64,000 bases of DNA, taken from Sulfurifustis variabilis. GTDB taxonomy: Bacteria; Pseudomonadota; Gammaproteobacteria; Acidiferrobacterales; Sulfurifustaceae. The translations under genes were made by a program, and so were the position numbers. The DNA lies in NCBI RefSeq assembly GCF_002355415.1, contig NZ_AP014936.1, forward strand, positions 3,571,501 through 3,635,500, given 5' to 3'. How positions within the stretch are numbered: the first letter of the stretch is position 1; the number at the start of each line of letters is the position of its first letter. Of this stretch, positions 26,098-34,774 are shown piece by piece. The notes under the pieces are model-generated. The model saw only the letters and a list, made by a program, of their open reading frames with translations, made no database searches and was not told the DNA's origin.

Positions 26098-26904
26098 CTA
26101 GCGCCCGGCGGCCAGCTCTTCGATCAGATCGAGCTCCTGCTCGGTAAACCCCGCACGGCGGCGCGCGACGTGATCGAACGGGCCCCGCAGCCGGGGGCCG
26201 TCGTACTCGCGCAGCAGCCGGCGGAAGGTCGCGACGGGATCGAGGCCGCGTTCCCCGCAGAGATACCGGTACCACCGGCTCCCCACCGCGACGTGACCGA
26301 TCTCGTCGCGCTGGATGATCGCCATGATCTCGACCGCACGGGCGTCGCCGCACGCGCGCAGCTTCGCGATCAGGGTCGGCGAGGCATCGAGGCCCCGCGC
26401 CTCCAGCACGCGGGGCACGAGCGCCATGCGCGCGAGCGGATCGTGCGCGGTCTTCACCGCCATCTCCCAGAGCCCGTCGTGCGCCGTGAAGTCGCCGTAG
26501 TCGTGACCGAGCGCGCGCAGGCGCTCGCGCAGCAGCGCGAAATGATGCGCCTCCTCGGCCGCGACCCGGACCCAGTCGCCGTAGTACTCGAACGGCAGGC
26601 CGCGAAACCGGTACACGGCGTCGAGCGCGAGATTGACGGCGTTGAACTCGATGTGCGCGAGCGCGTGCAGCAGCGCGGCGCGGCCCTCGGGCGTCGAGAC
26701 CTGCCGGCGTTCCACCTCGCGCGGCGATACGAGCCGCGGGCGCGGCGGACGGCCCGGCACGGCAATCGGCTCCGGCGCGGAAACACCGTCGCAGACGCGC
26801 GGCCGCTTCTCGGGCCAGCGCGCGTCGAGCTCGCGCACGCGGGCCAGCTTCGTTTCCGGGTCGCGCTCCATGAGGCAGCGCTGCGCCTGGGCGTGAACAT
26901 CCAT
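26098..26904 (-). CDS. DUF455 family ferritin-like protein
   Basis: A 268-residue protein with the di-iron ferritin-like pattern: ALAHIEFNAVNLALDAVYRF, VRVAAEEAHHFALLRERLRA and IMAIIQRDEIGHVAVGSRWY supply E/ExxH ligands on three helices. Relatives include the MiaE-like hydroxylase superfamily, but no substrate is known for DUF455. The ATG at 26904 was chosen because the sequence upstream in the frame crosses a terminator hairpin and another gene. Confidence 0.82.
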   Translation of the reverse strand: MDVHAQAQRCLMERDPETKLARVRELDARWPEKRPRVCDGVSAPEPIAVPGRPPRPRLVSPREVERRQVSTPEGRAALLHALAHIEFNAVNLALDAVYRFRGLPFEYYGDWVRVAAEEAHHFALLRERLRALGHDYGDFTAHDGLWEMAVKTAHDPLARMALVPRVLEARGLDASPTLIAKLRACGDARAVEIMAIIQRDEIGHVAVGSRWYRYLCGERGLDPVATFRRLLREYDGPRLRGPFDHVARRRAGFTEQELDLIEELAAGR

Positions 26905-27020
26905 GGCCGGATTTTGCGCGATCGCCGCCGGCGCCACCACGGGTGAGGCGGCGCGACGCATTCGGAGGAACGAACCAGGAAAGGGAAACGCGAAACGACG
27001 GGGGGTAGAAGCGATGGAAA

Positions 27021-27048
27021 ACCGCCGGCCGGCGAACCGGCCGGCGGT
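27021..27048 (-). terminator. Terminator after small membrane protein gene
   Basis: Perfect 12-bp stem ACCGCCGGCCGG with its complement around a 4-nt loop, followed on the minus strand by TTTTCC. It lies 9 bases beyond the stop of the 27057-27260 gene. Confidence 0.75.
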
Positions 27049-27056
27049 TCGCGCAC

Positions 27057-27260
27057 TCAGGCCTTCTGTGCCTGCGGCTCCTGACGCATGCCGAGGAAGA
27101 ACAACACGGCACCGACGGCGGCGAGCCCGGCGCGAATCGCCCAGCCGATCGCCGGACCCCAATTGTCGACCCACATCAGCAGCTTGAACTCGAAGCCCAC
27201 GAAGTTCAGCGCCATGGAGCCGAAGCCAAAAATCATCAACCACAATCCCAAAGTCTTCAT
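27057..27260 (-). CDS. Small two-helix membrane protein
   Basis: A 67-residue protein with two hydrophobic helices (LGLWLMIFGFGSMALNFVG and GWAIRAGLAAVGAVLFFLGM) and a polar C-terminal tail (RQEPQAQKA). GAGGAG lies 8 bases before the ATG, and a strong terminator follows, so it is a real monocistronic gene. I do not recognise a characterised family. Confidence 0.8.
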   Translation of the reverse strand: MKTLGLWLMIFGFGSMALNFVGFEFKLLMWVDNWGPAIGWAIRAGLAAVGAVLFFLGMRQEPQAQKA

Positions 27261-27464
27261 CTTGTTCTCCTCGAACGGTTGGAATCGACCGTTCCGGTTC
27301 GTGCCTCCCTCCGGTTGACGGCCTGCCCCTCAGCATAGACGGCGCCCCGGGTTGTCAACGCCGACCCGCCTCAAGCCACTGTTTTGGCTTGTTTTTGTCT
27401 CTCCGGCGGAGACGGCGCGACGTAGACGGGCGTCAACTGCCCGAGGGAAGGAAACCTGCCGCAG

Positions 27465-28016
27465 TCACCGGGTGAAGACGGGCGCCACGTCGCGCCACTC
27501 GCCCGGCGCGAGCTTGTCGAGGAGGTACGGACCCACGGCCACGCGCACGAGGCGCAACGTCGGATAGCCGACGGCCGCCGTCATGCGCCGCACCTGGCGG
27601 TTTCGGCCTTCGGTGAGGATCACCTCGATCCAGCTCGTCGGTATGTGCTTGCGAAAACGAACGGGCGGCTCGCGCGGCCAGAGCCCGGGTTCGGAAAGAC
27701 GGCGGACCTTCGCCGGCCGCGTCCGCCGGCCATCCAGCATCACGCCGCGACGCAGCCGCTCGAGCGCCTCCTCCGTCGGCACCCCCTCGACCTGCGCCCA
27801 ATAGGTCTTCGGCAGCTTGTGCCGCGGATCGGTCAGGCGGTGCTGCAGCGCGCCATCGTCGGTGAGGAGCAGCAGCCCCTCGCTGTCCTTGTCGAGCCGC
27901 CCGGCCGGATGCACGCCGGGTAATCGGATGTAATCAGCGAGTGTCGGCCCATAGGCACTCACACGAAACTGCGTGAGCACGCCGTAGGGCTTGTTGAAAA
28001 GAATCAATTTTTCCAC
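27465..28016 (-). CDS. rluE: 23S rRNA pseudouridine synthase RluE
   Basis: A 183-residue RsuA/RluB/E/F-type pseudouridine synthase lacking the N-terminal S4 domain, as in RluE, which makes pseudouridine 2457 of 23S rRNA. It opens with [14 protein letters not shown], has the catalytic motif [20 protein letters not shown] (catalytic Asp about residue 42), and the conserved [20 protein letters not shown] near the C-terminus. Size and start fit RluE. Confidence 0.93.
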   Translation of the reverse strand: MEKLILFNKPYGVLTQFRVSAYGPTLADYIRLPGVHPAGRLDKDSEGLLLLTDDGALQHRLTDPRHKLPKTYWAQVEGVPTEEALERLRRGVMLDGRRTRPAKVRRLSEPGLWPREPPVRFRKHIPTSWIEVILTEGRNRQVRRMTAAVGYPTLRLVRVAVGPYLLDKLAPGEWRDVAPVFTR

Positions 28017-28092
28017 GCAGTACCTTCCTCACCTGCCATGTGGCAACGGGGCAAGAACGACCCCCCTTGACGGGGTTGCCCCATCGCTTTAG

Positions 28093-28115
28093 TTGTATGT
28101 ACTATGTACATACAA
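28093..28115 (+). promoter_or_regulatory. Palindromic operator of the brnTA operon
   Basis: Perfect inverted repeat TTGTATGTAC - TAT - GTACATACAA with 10-bp arms, 25 bp upstream of the brnT ATG. In BrnTA systems the ribbon-helix-helix antitoxin represses its own promoter through such a site. The AT-rich centre may also contain the -10 region. The repeat is too AT-rich to be chance in this GC-rich context. Confidence 0.75.
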
Positions 28116-28139
28116 CAATTCCAGTACGAGTAGCCCGCG

Positions 28140-28403
28140 ATGGAGATCGAATGGGACCCCGAAAAAGCGGCGGCCAATTTTCGAAAGCATGGTGTGCGGT
28201 TTGCCGAAGCGGCGACTGTACTGGACGACCCATATGCGAAGACGACTGAAGATAACGACCATGACGAACCGCGGTGGATCACTTTAGGAAGTGATTCGAC
28301 AGGGACCGCGCTCATTGTGGTGTGGGCATTGGCAGGCGAGAACATTCGGTTGATCTCCGCCCGCAAGGCATCGGTTCAAGAAAAAAGTCAGTACGAGCGG
28401 TGA
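28140..28403 (+). CDS. brnT: BrnT family toxin
   Basis: An 87-residue BrnT (RelE-fold ribonuclease) toxin. The family hallmarks are IEWDPEKAAANFRKHGVRFA at the N-terminus, VLDDPYA, then ALIVVWALAGENIRLISARK, with the basic/aromatic active-site residues of BrnT. In Brucella, BrnT is an RNase neutralised by BrnA. The gene precedes its antitoxin by 4 bp, the usual order for brnTA. The locus is AT-richer than its flanks, suggesting transfer. Confidence 0.9.
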   Translation: MEIEWDPEKAAANFRKHGVRFAEAATVLDDPYAKTTEDNDHDEPRWITLGSDSTGTALIVVWALAGENIRLISARKASVQEKSQYER

Positions 28404-28407
28404 ACCA

Positions 28408-29031
28408 ATGAAAAGCGAATACGACTTTAGCAAGGCAAAGAAGGGCGCTGTAGTTCCGGCAGAGGGAAAAGAACGGATAACGATTCGTCTAGATAAGGAT
28501 GTCCTCGAACGGTTTCGAGAGATTGCCGACAAGGAAGGACGTGGTGGCTACCAAACGCTGATTAATCGAGTGTTGCGGCAATATCTTGCGGAACTGGAGA
28601 CCAAAGACGCCCAAAAAAGATTGCTTGACGACGAAGTCGGCTCGAAAAGGGCTTATGCCATTGCGGTCAAACAAGTACTAGATAAGGCGATAGCGGACCA
28701 GTGGGAACTAGAGAATAGCCCTCTGAAGACTTTTCTATCAAACGAGTTAATTACTCCTGATCCGTTAATCTTCGACGCTTTTGCTAGCACTGCACTTTGG
28801 GAGTTGGCACTCGGGGTTGTAAAGAGCAGCACTGGTAAGGCGTTTTCTGATTTTTTACTCTCTTCAGTTTCCGTAGCGAAGATATTTAGTCCAAAAGTTT
28901 TCGAAGCCAAGGAGATGCAGGAAATCTATCGAGCGCACGCAAGCAGAACGGAAGTGGAACAATTAAGCCTTCGTGGGTTCATCAATTTGCTCATTGAAGT
29001 TTATACGAGACGTGCACACGGTCGGATTTAG
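28408..29031 (+). CDS. brnA: BrnA-like antitoxin with long C-terminal extension
   Basis: Residues 1-66 are a typical BrnA antitoxin: EYDFSKAKKGAVVP, the ribbon-helix-helix strand RITIRLDKDVLERFREIAD and GYQTLINRVLRQYL. BrnA proteins are normally about 80-100 residues. This one continues for about 140 more, a largely helical, unrecognised domain (QWELENSPLKTFLSNELITP; FASTALWELALGVVKSSTGK; VEQLSLRGFINLLIEVYTRR). No transmembrane segment or catalytic motif is obvious. The extension uses AT-rich codons unlike the chromosome. It might be a fusion with an unrelated small protein or a new sensory domain. Confidence 0.82.
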   Translation: MKSEYDFSKAKKGAVVPAEGKERITIRLDKDVLERFREIADKEGRGGYQTLINRVLRQYLAELETKDAQKRLLDDEVGSKRAYAIAVKQVLDKAIADQWELENSPLKTFLSNELITPDPLIFDAFASTALWELALGVVKSSTGKAFSDFLLSSVSVAKIFSPKVFEAKEMQEIYRAHASRTEVEQLSLRGFINLLIEVYTRRAHGRI

Positions 29032-29115
29032 CTTCGTTCGGCGAGGCATCATCAAGTTACTCAGATCGCCCGCCTAGGCTGTGTGCAGGGAAAACAGTAG
29101 GAGCATAGCCGCCAT

Positions 29116-29889
29116 TTAGAGATCGAAGTCGTAATCGATTAATAGTGGGGCGTGATCCGAGAACCGCTTCCTCTTATATATGGACTCGTCCTTCGCTTTC
29201 GCCGCGATCCCCGGCGTCGCGATCTGGTAGTCGATGCGCCACCCGACGTTCTTCGCCCACGCCTGTCCGCGATTCGACCACCAGGTGTACTGCTCCGGCC
29301 TCTGATTGAGCTTGCGGAAGACATCAACCCAGCCGAGCTCGTCGAACACCTTCGTGAGCCACGCGCGCTCCTCGGGCAAAAAGCCCGAGTTCTTCTGGTT
29401 GGAGCGCCAGTTCTTGAGGTCGATCTCCCTGTGGGCGATGTTCCAGTCGCCACAGAGGATGTAGTCGCGGCCGTCGCCGCGCAGCTTCTTCAGGAAGGGA
29501 TAGAACTCGTCCATGAAGTGGAACTTCACCTTCTGGCGCTCGGGGCCGCTCGAACCCGAGGGCAGGTACACCGAGACGACGGACAGCGTGCCGAAGTCGA
29601 CCTGCAGATAGCGCCCCTCGACGTCGAAGTCCGGGATGCCGATGCCGAGGCGCACCTTGTCCGGCTGCTTTTTCGCGTAGATGGCGACGCCCGCGTAGCC
29701 CTTCCTCTCCGCGCAATGGAAGTAGCCGTAGTAGCCCCTGGGGCCGAGCATCTGCCGGGTGCACTGGTCCTCCTGCGCGCGGATCTCCTGCACGCAGACG
29801 ACGTCGGCGTCCTGGCGCCGCATCCAGTCGAAGAAACCTTTCCTGGCGGCCGAGCGGATGCCGTTCAGGTTTAGGGTGATGACGCGCAT
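29116..29889 (-). CDS. xthA: Exodeoxyribonuclease III
   Basis: A 257-residue AP endonuclease/3'-5' exonuclease of base-excision repair. Motifs: ITLNLNGIRSAARKGFFDW (Asn ligand), VVCVQEIRAQE (metal-binding Glu), SVYLPSGSSG, LCGDWNIAHREIDLKN (Asp/Asn), and the C-terminal RIDYQIATPG and RFSDHAPLLIDYDF (catalytic Asp-His). Complete and normal in length. It is divergent from pyrE, a conserved neighbour pair in gammaproteobacteria. Confidence 0.95.
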   Translation of the reverse strand: MRVITLNLNGIRSAARKGFFDWMRRQDADVVCVQEIRAQEDQCTRQMLGPRGYYGYFHCAERKGYAGVAIYAKKQPDKVRLGIGIPDFDVEGRYLQVDFGTLSVVSVYLPSGSSGPERQKVKFHFMDEFYPFLKKLRGDGRDYILCGDWNIAHREIDLKNWRSNQKNSGFLPEERAWLTKVFDELGWVDVFRKLNQRPEQYTWWSNRGQAWAKNVGWRIDYQIATPGIAAKAKDESIYKRKRFSDHAPLLIDYDFDL

Positions 29890-29963
29890 GGGAGCTCCGG
29901 TCAGAGGCGGCGGAATGATACCCGCTTTCCCCTGCTCCGGGCCGACCTTAAAATGGCCCGCGC

Positions 29964-30602
29964 ATGAAGCCTTATCAGCGCGCCTTTCTCGAGTTCGCCA
30001 TCGACTGCGAGGCGCTGCACTTCGGCAGCTTCACCCTCAAGTCGGGTCGGATCAGTCCCTACTTCTTCAACAGCGGGTTGTTCAACACCGGCGGACGGCT
30101 CGCGCGGCTCGGGCGGTTCTACGCCGATGCGATCGAGGACAGCGGGCTCGACTTCGACATGGTCTACGGGCCGGCGTACAAGGGCATCCCCCTCGCCACC
30201 GCGACCGCGGCGGCCCTGGCGGAGCGGGGGCGCGACGTGCCCTACGCCTTCAACCGCAAGGAGGCGAAGAAGCATGCGGAGGGCGGGCTCATCGTGGGTG
30301 CCCCGCTCGCCGGCCGCGTGCTCATCGTGGACGACGTGATCTCGGCGGGGACCTCGGTTCGGGAATCGGTGGATATCATTAATACCCTCGGTGCGCGGCC
30401 GGCCGGGGTCGCGATCGCGCTCGATCGGCAGGAGCGGGGACAGGGGACGCTGTCGGCCGTGCAGGAGGTGGAAAAGGATCTGGGACTGCGGGTGGTCAGC
30501 ATCGCCGACCTCGATACCCTGCTTTCCTGGCTTGCACAAAAAGACGGGGTAGAGGAGCATCTAGAGGCGATCAGCGCCTATCGTCGCCAATACGGCACCT
30601 GA
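29964..30602 (+). CDS. pyrE: Orotate phosphoribosyltransferase
   Basis: A 212-residue enzyme that makes orotidine monophosphate from orotate and PRPP in pyrimidine synthesis. It begins [26 protein letters not shown], has [20 protein letters not shown] and [15 protein letters not shown] (flexible catalytic loop with Lys/His), and the PRPP loop [17 protein letters not shown]. Normal length. Divergent from xthA across 74 bp. Confidence 0.96.
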   Translation: MKPYQRAFLEFAIDCEALHFGSFTLKSGRISPYFFNSGLFNTGGRLARLGRFYADAIEDSGLDFDMVYGPAYKGIPLATATAAALAERGRDVPYAFNRKEAKKHAEGGLIVGAPLAGRVLIVDDVISAGTSVRESVDIINTLGARPAGVAIALDRQERGQGTLSAVQEVEKDLGLRVVSIADLDTLLSWLAQKDGVEEHLEAISAYRRQYGT

Positions 30603-30659
30603 GTTCCAGGGTAGTTCGGGTCGTCGTTGCTGTTTTGCGGGTCACACCGCGGAGCCACG

Positions 30660-31217
30660 ATGATTGTCGTTTCCCAGACCGTCTACATCGAGGCACCCGT
30701 CGAGCGGGTGTTCGCCCTCATGGCCGATCCGGCCGGGCGCTCGCGCCTCAATCCCACCGCCGCCCCGCTGGTGGCCGAGATCGAAGGGGGCGGGCCGCTC
30801 GCGCTCGGGAGTCTCTGCCATTACCGCCTGCGTACCGCCGCGGGCATCGTCGACTACCGGACGCGCGTGCGGGAGTTCGAGCCGCCTCATCGTATCGTCT
30901 CCGTCTCCGAGACCGCGGTGCCCTTCGAGGTGAAGGTCGAGCTCGCGCCCGCCGCGACGGGAACCCTGCTCACCCAGACTGAGATCTTCGAGCCGTCGGA
31001 GGCCATGCTCCGGGGCGCGCTGGCCGACCGTCAGTCGAACGGGATCGTGCAGCTCGCCTACCGGCTCTACCTCTGGCTCGACACCGACGCGGCACTGGAG
31101 TTGCGGCAGCGCCAGGAGCAGCTCCTGCAGCAGCAACTCGAGGCCAACATGCGGAGCTGGCTGGGCTCCATCAAGGAGCACTTCGAGCGGAAGGTCAGGA
31201 CGAGCGTTTCTCGCTGA
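30660..31217 (+). CDS. SRPBCC (START-like) family protein
   Basis: A 185-residue protein with the SRPBCC start pattern VVSQTVYIEAPVERVFALMA DPAGRSRLNP, followed by strands YRLRTAAGIVDYRTRVREFE and PPHRIVSVSETAV, and a C-terminal amphipathic helix rich in Gln (LRQRQEQLLQQQLEANMRSW). Members bind hydrophobic ligands in a cavity; the ligand here is unknown. The ATG at 30660 has GGAG in front; a TTG 11 codons earlier is less likely. The 3' end overlaps the convergent bactofilin gene by 23 bp. Confidence 0.8.
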   Translation: MIVVSQTVYIEAPVERVFALMADPAGRSRLNPTAAPLVAEIEGGGPLALGSLCHYRLRTAAGIVDYRTRVREFEPPHRIVSVSETAVPFEVKVELAPAATGTLLTQTEIFEPSEAMLRGALADRQSNGIVQLAYRLYLWLDTDAALELRQRQEQLLQQQLEANMRSWLGSIKEHFERKVRTSVSR

Positions 31218-31605
31218 AATGGACTAGCTCGGGCCGCGGGCGCATGCGGATCTCGCCCTCGTAGATCGCGCCCTCGGCCATGGCGATGACCGGGCTCGTG
31301 ATGTGGCCGCGGATCCGCGCCGTCGGCAGGAGCTCGAGCTTCTCGCGCGCGCTCACGTCGCCCACGACCTCCCCGGCGATGACGACGTGCGTCGCATCGA
31401 TGTCGCCGACCCAGCGCGCCGTGCCGGCGACCAGCAGGTGCCCGTCGAGCGCACACGCGCCCTCGACCGCGCCGTGCACCGCATAGGTGCCGGTCCCGTT
31501 GATGTCTCCCCGGTAGAGCGCGTCGATGCCGATCACGGTCTCGAATTCGACGCGATCGAGCGTGCGGCGCTTCCTCTTGATGCCGAGCAGTGAGCCTAGA
31601 CCCAA
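31195..31605 (-). CDS. Bactofilin (polymer-forming cytoskeletal protein)
   Basis: A right-handed beta-helix protein of about 136 residues. The repeating hydrophobic rungs are visible (TVIGIDALYRGDINGTGTYA VHGAVEGACALDGHLLVAGT), ending in ITSPVIAMAEGAIYEGEIRM. Bactofilins self-assemble into nucleotide-free filaments at the membrane. I prefer the TTG at 31605, which follows GGAGGGAGGAG at a good distance, over the TTG at 31638, which would place that ribosome site inside the gene. Confidence 0.88.
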   Translation of the reverse strand: MGLGSLLGIKRKRRTLDRVEFETVIGIDALYRGDINGTGTYAVHGAVEGACALDGHLLVAGTARWVGDIDATHVVIAGEVVGDVSAREKLELLPTARIRGHITSPVIAMAEGAIYEGEIRMRPRPELVHFSEKRSS

Positions 31606-31656
31606 GTCACGCTCCTCCCTCCCCGCACTAAAGCGCAAAGCGCGGGACCCCGCAAG

Positions 31657-32412
31657 TCAGCCGAGAATGAGTTTGATGCCGATCATCAGGGTGACGAGCT
31701 CGTACGCGCGCTTGATCCAGCGGTTGCCCCGCTTGATCGCCCAATGGGCCCCGATGTAGCCGCCGAGCAGCGAGCCGCCGAGCAGCACCGGCAGCCAGTC
31801 CCACCGGATGTCGCCGAGGAGCCCGAGGGTGATCGCACCGGTGCCGTTCCAGAAAAGACCGACCAGCACGAGCGTGTGCGCTACGGCGCGCCGGTAGTCG
31901 AGCCCGAACCAGCGCACCAGCCACAGCGTGCAGAAAAGCCCCGTGCCGGAGGTGAGCGAACCGTTGAGCACGCCGATCACGAAGAGCACGACGCCGCCGA
32001 AGAGATAGCGCCCGCCCTCGCGGTTCACCGGAGCGTGCTCCAGACCCAGGCGCCGGTTGAGGACCGAGTAGACGCCGAGGCCGATGGTCAGCAACCCGAG
32101 CGAGACCTCCGCCCAGCGATCGGGGACGTCGAGAATGAAGGCCGCCCCGAGCACGACGCCGGGCAGGCCGGCCGCCAGGATGTACAGGGTGAGGCGCCGC
32201 TCCAGCGACCTCTCGCGCAGGTGTCGGAGCGTGGCGCCGACGCCGAGCGCGACGCTCGCGACCTTGTGGGTGGCGAGGGCCACGCCGAAGGGAAGCCCGA
32301 GGAAGATCAGCGCCGGGAACTGCACCAGGCCCGCGCCCCCGCCGGAGAACGCCGAGAAGACGTTGGCGACGAGCGAGATCAGAAAGAGCAGCACCTGCTC
32401 GGACCATTCCAC
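31657..32412 (-). CDS. TauE/SafE family (TSUP) membrane permease
   Basis: A 251-residue TSUP-family anion permease with about eight transmembrane helices and the two family repeats: LVANVFSAFSGGGAGLVQFP near the N-terminus and LFVIGVLNGSLTSGTGLFC in the second half. Members export sulfite, sulfonates or other organosulfur anions. Given the sulfur-oxidising gene set, sulfite or thiosulfate is possible but not shown. The GTG at 32412 with GGGGAGGG upstream is the best start; the frame extends further but has no membrane character there. Confidence 0.85.
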   Translation of the reverse strand: MEWSEQVLLFLISLVANVFSAFSGGGAGLVQFPALIFLGLPFGVALATHKVASVALGVGATLRHLRERSLERRLTLYILAAGLPGVVLGAAFILDVPDRWAEVSLGLLTIGLGVYSVLNRRLGLEHAPVNREGGRYLFGGVVLFVIGVLNGSLTSGTGLFCTLWLVRWFGLDYRRAVAHTLVLVGLFWNGTGAITLGLLGDIRWDWLPVLLGGSLLGGYIGAHWAIKRGNRWIKRAYELVTLMIGIKLILG

Positions 32413-32537
32413 CCCGGTCGCCCTCCCCTGCGAAACGCGCGCGATTATGGCACAGGGCCGACGGGAGGCCCGACCGGCGGGTTTGACCGGTCCGTACCCC
32501 CCGCCTATCTTCAGAAGGAACCCCGAGAGAACGGTAC

Positions 32538-33197
32538 ATGGCACCCCGTTACCTGCTGCCTCTGCTTGCCCTCGTCGCCGCGCTCGTCGCACTGCCCTCC
32601 CGGGGCGCTGAGCCACCGAGCCCCCCCACCGGCAAGATCAAGAAATGCCAGGACGCCACCGGTCGCTGGCACTACGGCGATACCGCGGCCGACGAGTGCG
32701 CCCGGTCGAAGGTGACGCTGATGAGCGAAAAGGGCATCAAGCGCCACGAGATTGCGGCGCCGCTCACCGATGCCGAGCTCAAGAAGCGCCAGGCCGACGC
32801 CACCGCGGAGGAGAAGGCCAAGGAGCAGGAGAAGCGGGACGGGATTCTTCTTTCCACCTACGCCCATGAGGCGGACATCATCTACGTGCGCGACCGGAAG
32901 CTCGCGCAGCTCGAGCAATCCATCAAGGCGAGCCAGGAGACGGTCGACTCCCTGCGGGCGGTCCTCGGCAGGCAGGAAGCCGAAGCTGCGGCAGAGCAGA
33001 AATCGGGCGATGTCTCGGACCCGACCGCGAAGGCGGTCGCGCAAACCCGCAGCCAGATCCAGAAACACGAAGCCGCGATCGCCATGAAGCGCGAGGAGCA
33101 GGCGGCGCTCAAGAAGCAGGCCGAGGCCGACCTCGAGCGATACCGGGCGTTGAAGGGCTCCCCCCGGCGGGCGGACGCCGCCCCCGCGACCCGCTGA
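32538..33197 (+). CDS. DUF4124 periplasmic coiled-coil protein
   Basis: A 219-residue exported protein. After the signal peptide (YLLPLLALVAALVALPSRG) comes a short DUF4124 domain (KIKKCQDATGRWHYGDTAAD with two Cys, the second in ECARS). A long charged coiled coil follows (DRKLAQLEQSIKASQETVDS; HEAAIAMKREEQAALKKQAE). The body resembles envelope proteins that span the periplasm. Function unknown. It lies 276 bp upstream of sat in the same direction, but that gap is AT-rich and probably holds the sat promoter. Confidence 0.82.
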   Translation: MAPRYLLPLLALVAALVALPSRGAEPPSPPTGKIKKCQDATGRWHYGDTAADECARSKVTLMSEKGIKRHEIAAPLTDAELKKRQADATAEEKAKEQEKRDGILLSTYAHEADIIYVRDRKLAQLEQSIKASQETVDSLRAVLGRQEAEAAAEQKSGDVSDPTAKAVAQTRSQIQKHEAAIAMKREEQAALKKQAEADLERYRALKGSPRRADAAPATR

Positions 33198-33473
33198 CAC
33201 CCCGCCCGGCCGCTTCAACCCCGGCGACCCTCATCGCCACCTTCGCCGGGTGGCTCCCCCCGGTTTCAGGGGTTAGAATTGCCGCCCGACTGGATCGGGC
33301 GAGTGATCCCAGGTCCCGCTGATTTTTTCGTTATTTCAGGGATTTATACTTGGTCTTCGATAAATCGCGCTTATGCGGCGCCACAGTTATTTCTATTAGT
33401 TTCACGTAACACGACCTTATAGAGTCTCGCGGTTATTTCCGGCTCCCACACCTACCTCAAGCAAGGGCGAACA

Positions 33474-34685
33474 ATGGCAAAACTAGTGAACCCGCACGGG
33501 GGCGGCGCCCTCAAGCCGCTGCTCCTCGAGGGCGAGGCGCGCAAGCAGGAACTGGCGCGCGCGAAGACGCTGAAGCAGGTCTCGACCAGCTCGCGCGAGA
33601 CCGGCGACCTGATCATGCTCGGTATCGGCGGCTTCACGCCCCTCGACGGGTTCATGACCCGGGCCGACTGGGAAGGCGTGTGCGACGGCATGAAGATGGC
33701 CAACGGCCTCTTCTGGCCGATCCCGATCACGCTCTCGACCGACAAGGCCACCGCCGACGCCATCAAGACCGGCGAGGACATCGCCCTGGTCGACAAGGAG
33801 TCCGGCGAGGTCATGGCGACCATGAAGGTCACCGAGAAGTACACCATCGACAAGGCGCACGAATGCATGATGGTGTACAAGACGACCGACCTCGAGCACC
33901 CGGGCGTCAAGATGGTGATGGAGCAGGGCGACGTGAATCTCGCCGGCCCCGTCAAGATCCTCTCCCAGGGCGGCTTCCCCGAGAAATATAAAGATCAGTT
34001 CCTCACCCCGGCGCAGACCCGCGCCATCTTCGAATCCAAGGGCTGGTCGACCGTGGCCGCCTTCCAGACCCGCAACCCCATGCACCGCTCGCACGAGTAC
34101 CTCGCGAAGGTCGCGATCGAGGTATGCGACGGCGTCCTCATCCATTCGCTGCTGGGCAAGCTCAAGCCGGGCGACATCCCGGCCGAGGTCCGTTCGAAGG
34201 CCATCGGTACGCTGATCGACAAGTACTTCGTGAAGAACACGGTGATCCAGGCCGGCTACCCGCTCGACATGCGCTATGCCGGTCCGCGCGAGGCGCTGCT
34301 GCACGCCCTGTTCCGCCAGAACTACGGCTGCTCGCACCTGATCGTCGGGCGCGACCATGCCGGCGTGGGCTCGTACTACGGCCCGTTCGACGCGCACAAG
34401 ATCTTCGACGAGATCCCGAAGGACGCGCTCGAGACGAAGGCGCTCAAGATCGACTGGACCTTCTGGTGCTACAAGTGCGGCGGCATGGCGTCCGCGCGCA
34501 CCTGCCCGCACGACGAGAAGGACCGTCTCCTCCTCTCCGGCACCAAGCTCCGCAAGATGCTGTCGGAGGGCGGCGAGGTCCCCGCGGAGTTCTCCCGCGC
34601 GGAAGTGCTGGAGATCCTGCGCGCGTACTACGCGGGCCTGACCGAGAAGGTGGAGATCAAGCTCAGCGGCCACTCGGCACGCTAG
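33474..34685 (+). CDS. sat: Dissimilatory sulfate adenylyltransferase (ATP sulfurylase)
   Basis: A 403-residue single-chain Sat. In sulfur oxidisers it runs from APS and pyrophosphate to ATP and sulfate, the substrate-level energy step after AprBA. Active-site motifs: [20 protein letters not shown] (QTRNPxHxxHE), [17 protein letters not shown] (GRDHAG), and the zinc-type cluster [20 protein letters not shown] found in dissimilatory/thermophilic types. The preceding 270 bp is AT-rich (for example GACCTTATAGAGTC near 33411) and likely the promoter. A hairpin with a T-run sits 8 bp after the stop, before aprB. Confidence 0.96.
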   Translation: MAKLVNPHGGGALKPLLLEGEARKQELARAKTLKQVSTSSRETGDLIMLGIGGFTPLDGFMTRADWEGVCDGMKMANGLFWPIPITLSTDKATADAIKTGEDIALVDKESGEVMATMKVTEKYTIDKAHECMMVYKTTDLEHPGVKMVMEQGDVNLAGPVKILSQGGFPEKYKDQFLTPAQTRAIFESKGWSTVAAFQTRNPMHRSHEYLAKVAIEVCDGVLIHSLLGKLKPGDIPAEVRSKAIGTLIDKYFVKNTVIQAGYPLDMRYAGPREALLHALFRQNYGCSHLIVGRDHAGVGSYYGPFDAHKIFDEIPKDALETKALKIDWTFWCYKCGGMASARTCPHDEKDRLLLSGTKLRKMLSEGGEVPAEFSRAEVLEILRAYYAGLTEKVEIKLSGHSAR

Positions 34686-34692
34686 GTTCCAC

Positions 34693-34722
34693 GGCGCTGC
34701 GGTCACCCGCAGCGCCCCTTTT
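34693..34722 (+). terminator. Terminator-like hairpin between sat and aprB
   Basis: Perfect 10-bp stem GGCGCTGCGG / CCGCAGCGCC with TCAC loop, then CCTTTTT. It has all marks of an intrinsic terminator but lies inside the sat-aprBA cluster, 7 bases after the sat stop and about 50 before the aprB start. It may cut transcription after sat, act as a partial terminator that sets the sat:apr ratio, or protect the 3' end of a processed sat message. Confidence 0.8.
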
Positions 34723-34774
34723 TCTCCGCAGTACCCGGTGTTTCAGCTTCCTCACCCAGTGATGGAGGGGCGCA

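Noticed and set aside
33390-33425. Defined sigma-70 promoter for sat
   Set aside because: TATAGA is a fair -10 but no -35 hexamer lies at proper spacing; the region is only noted as AT-rich.
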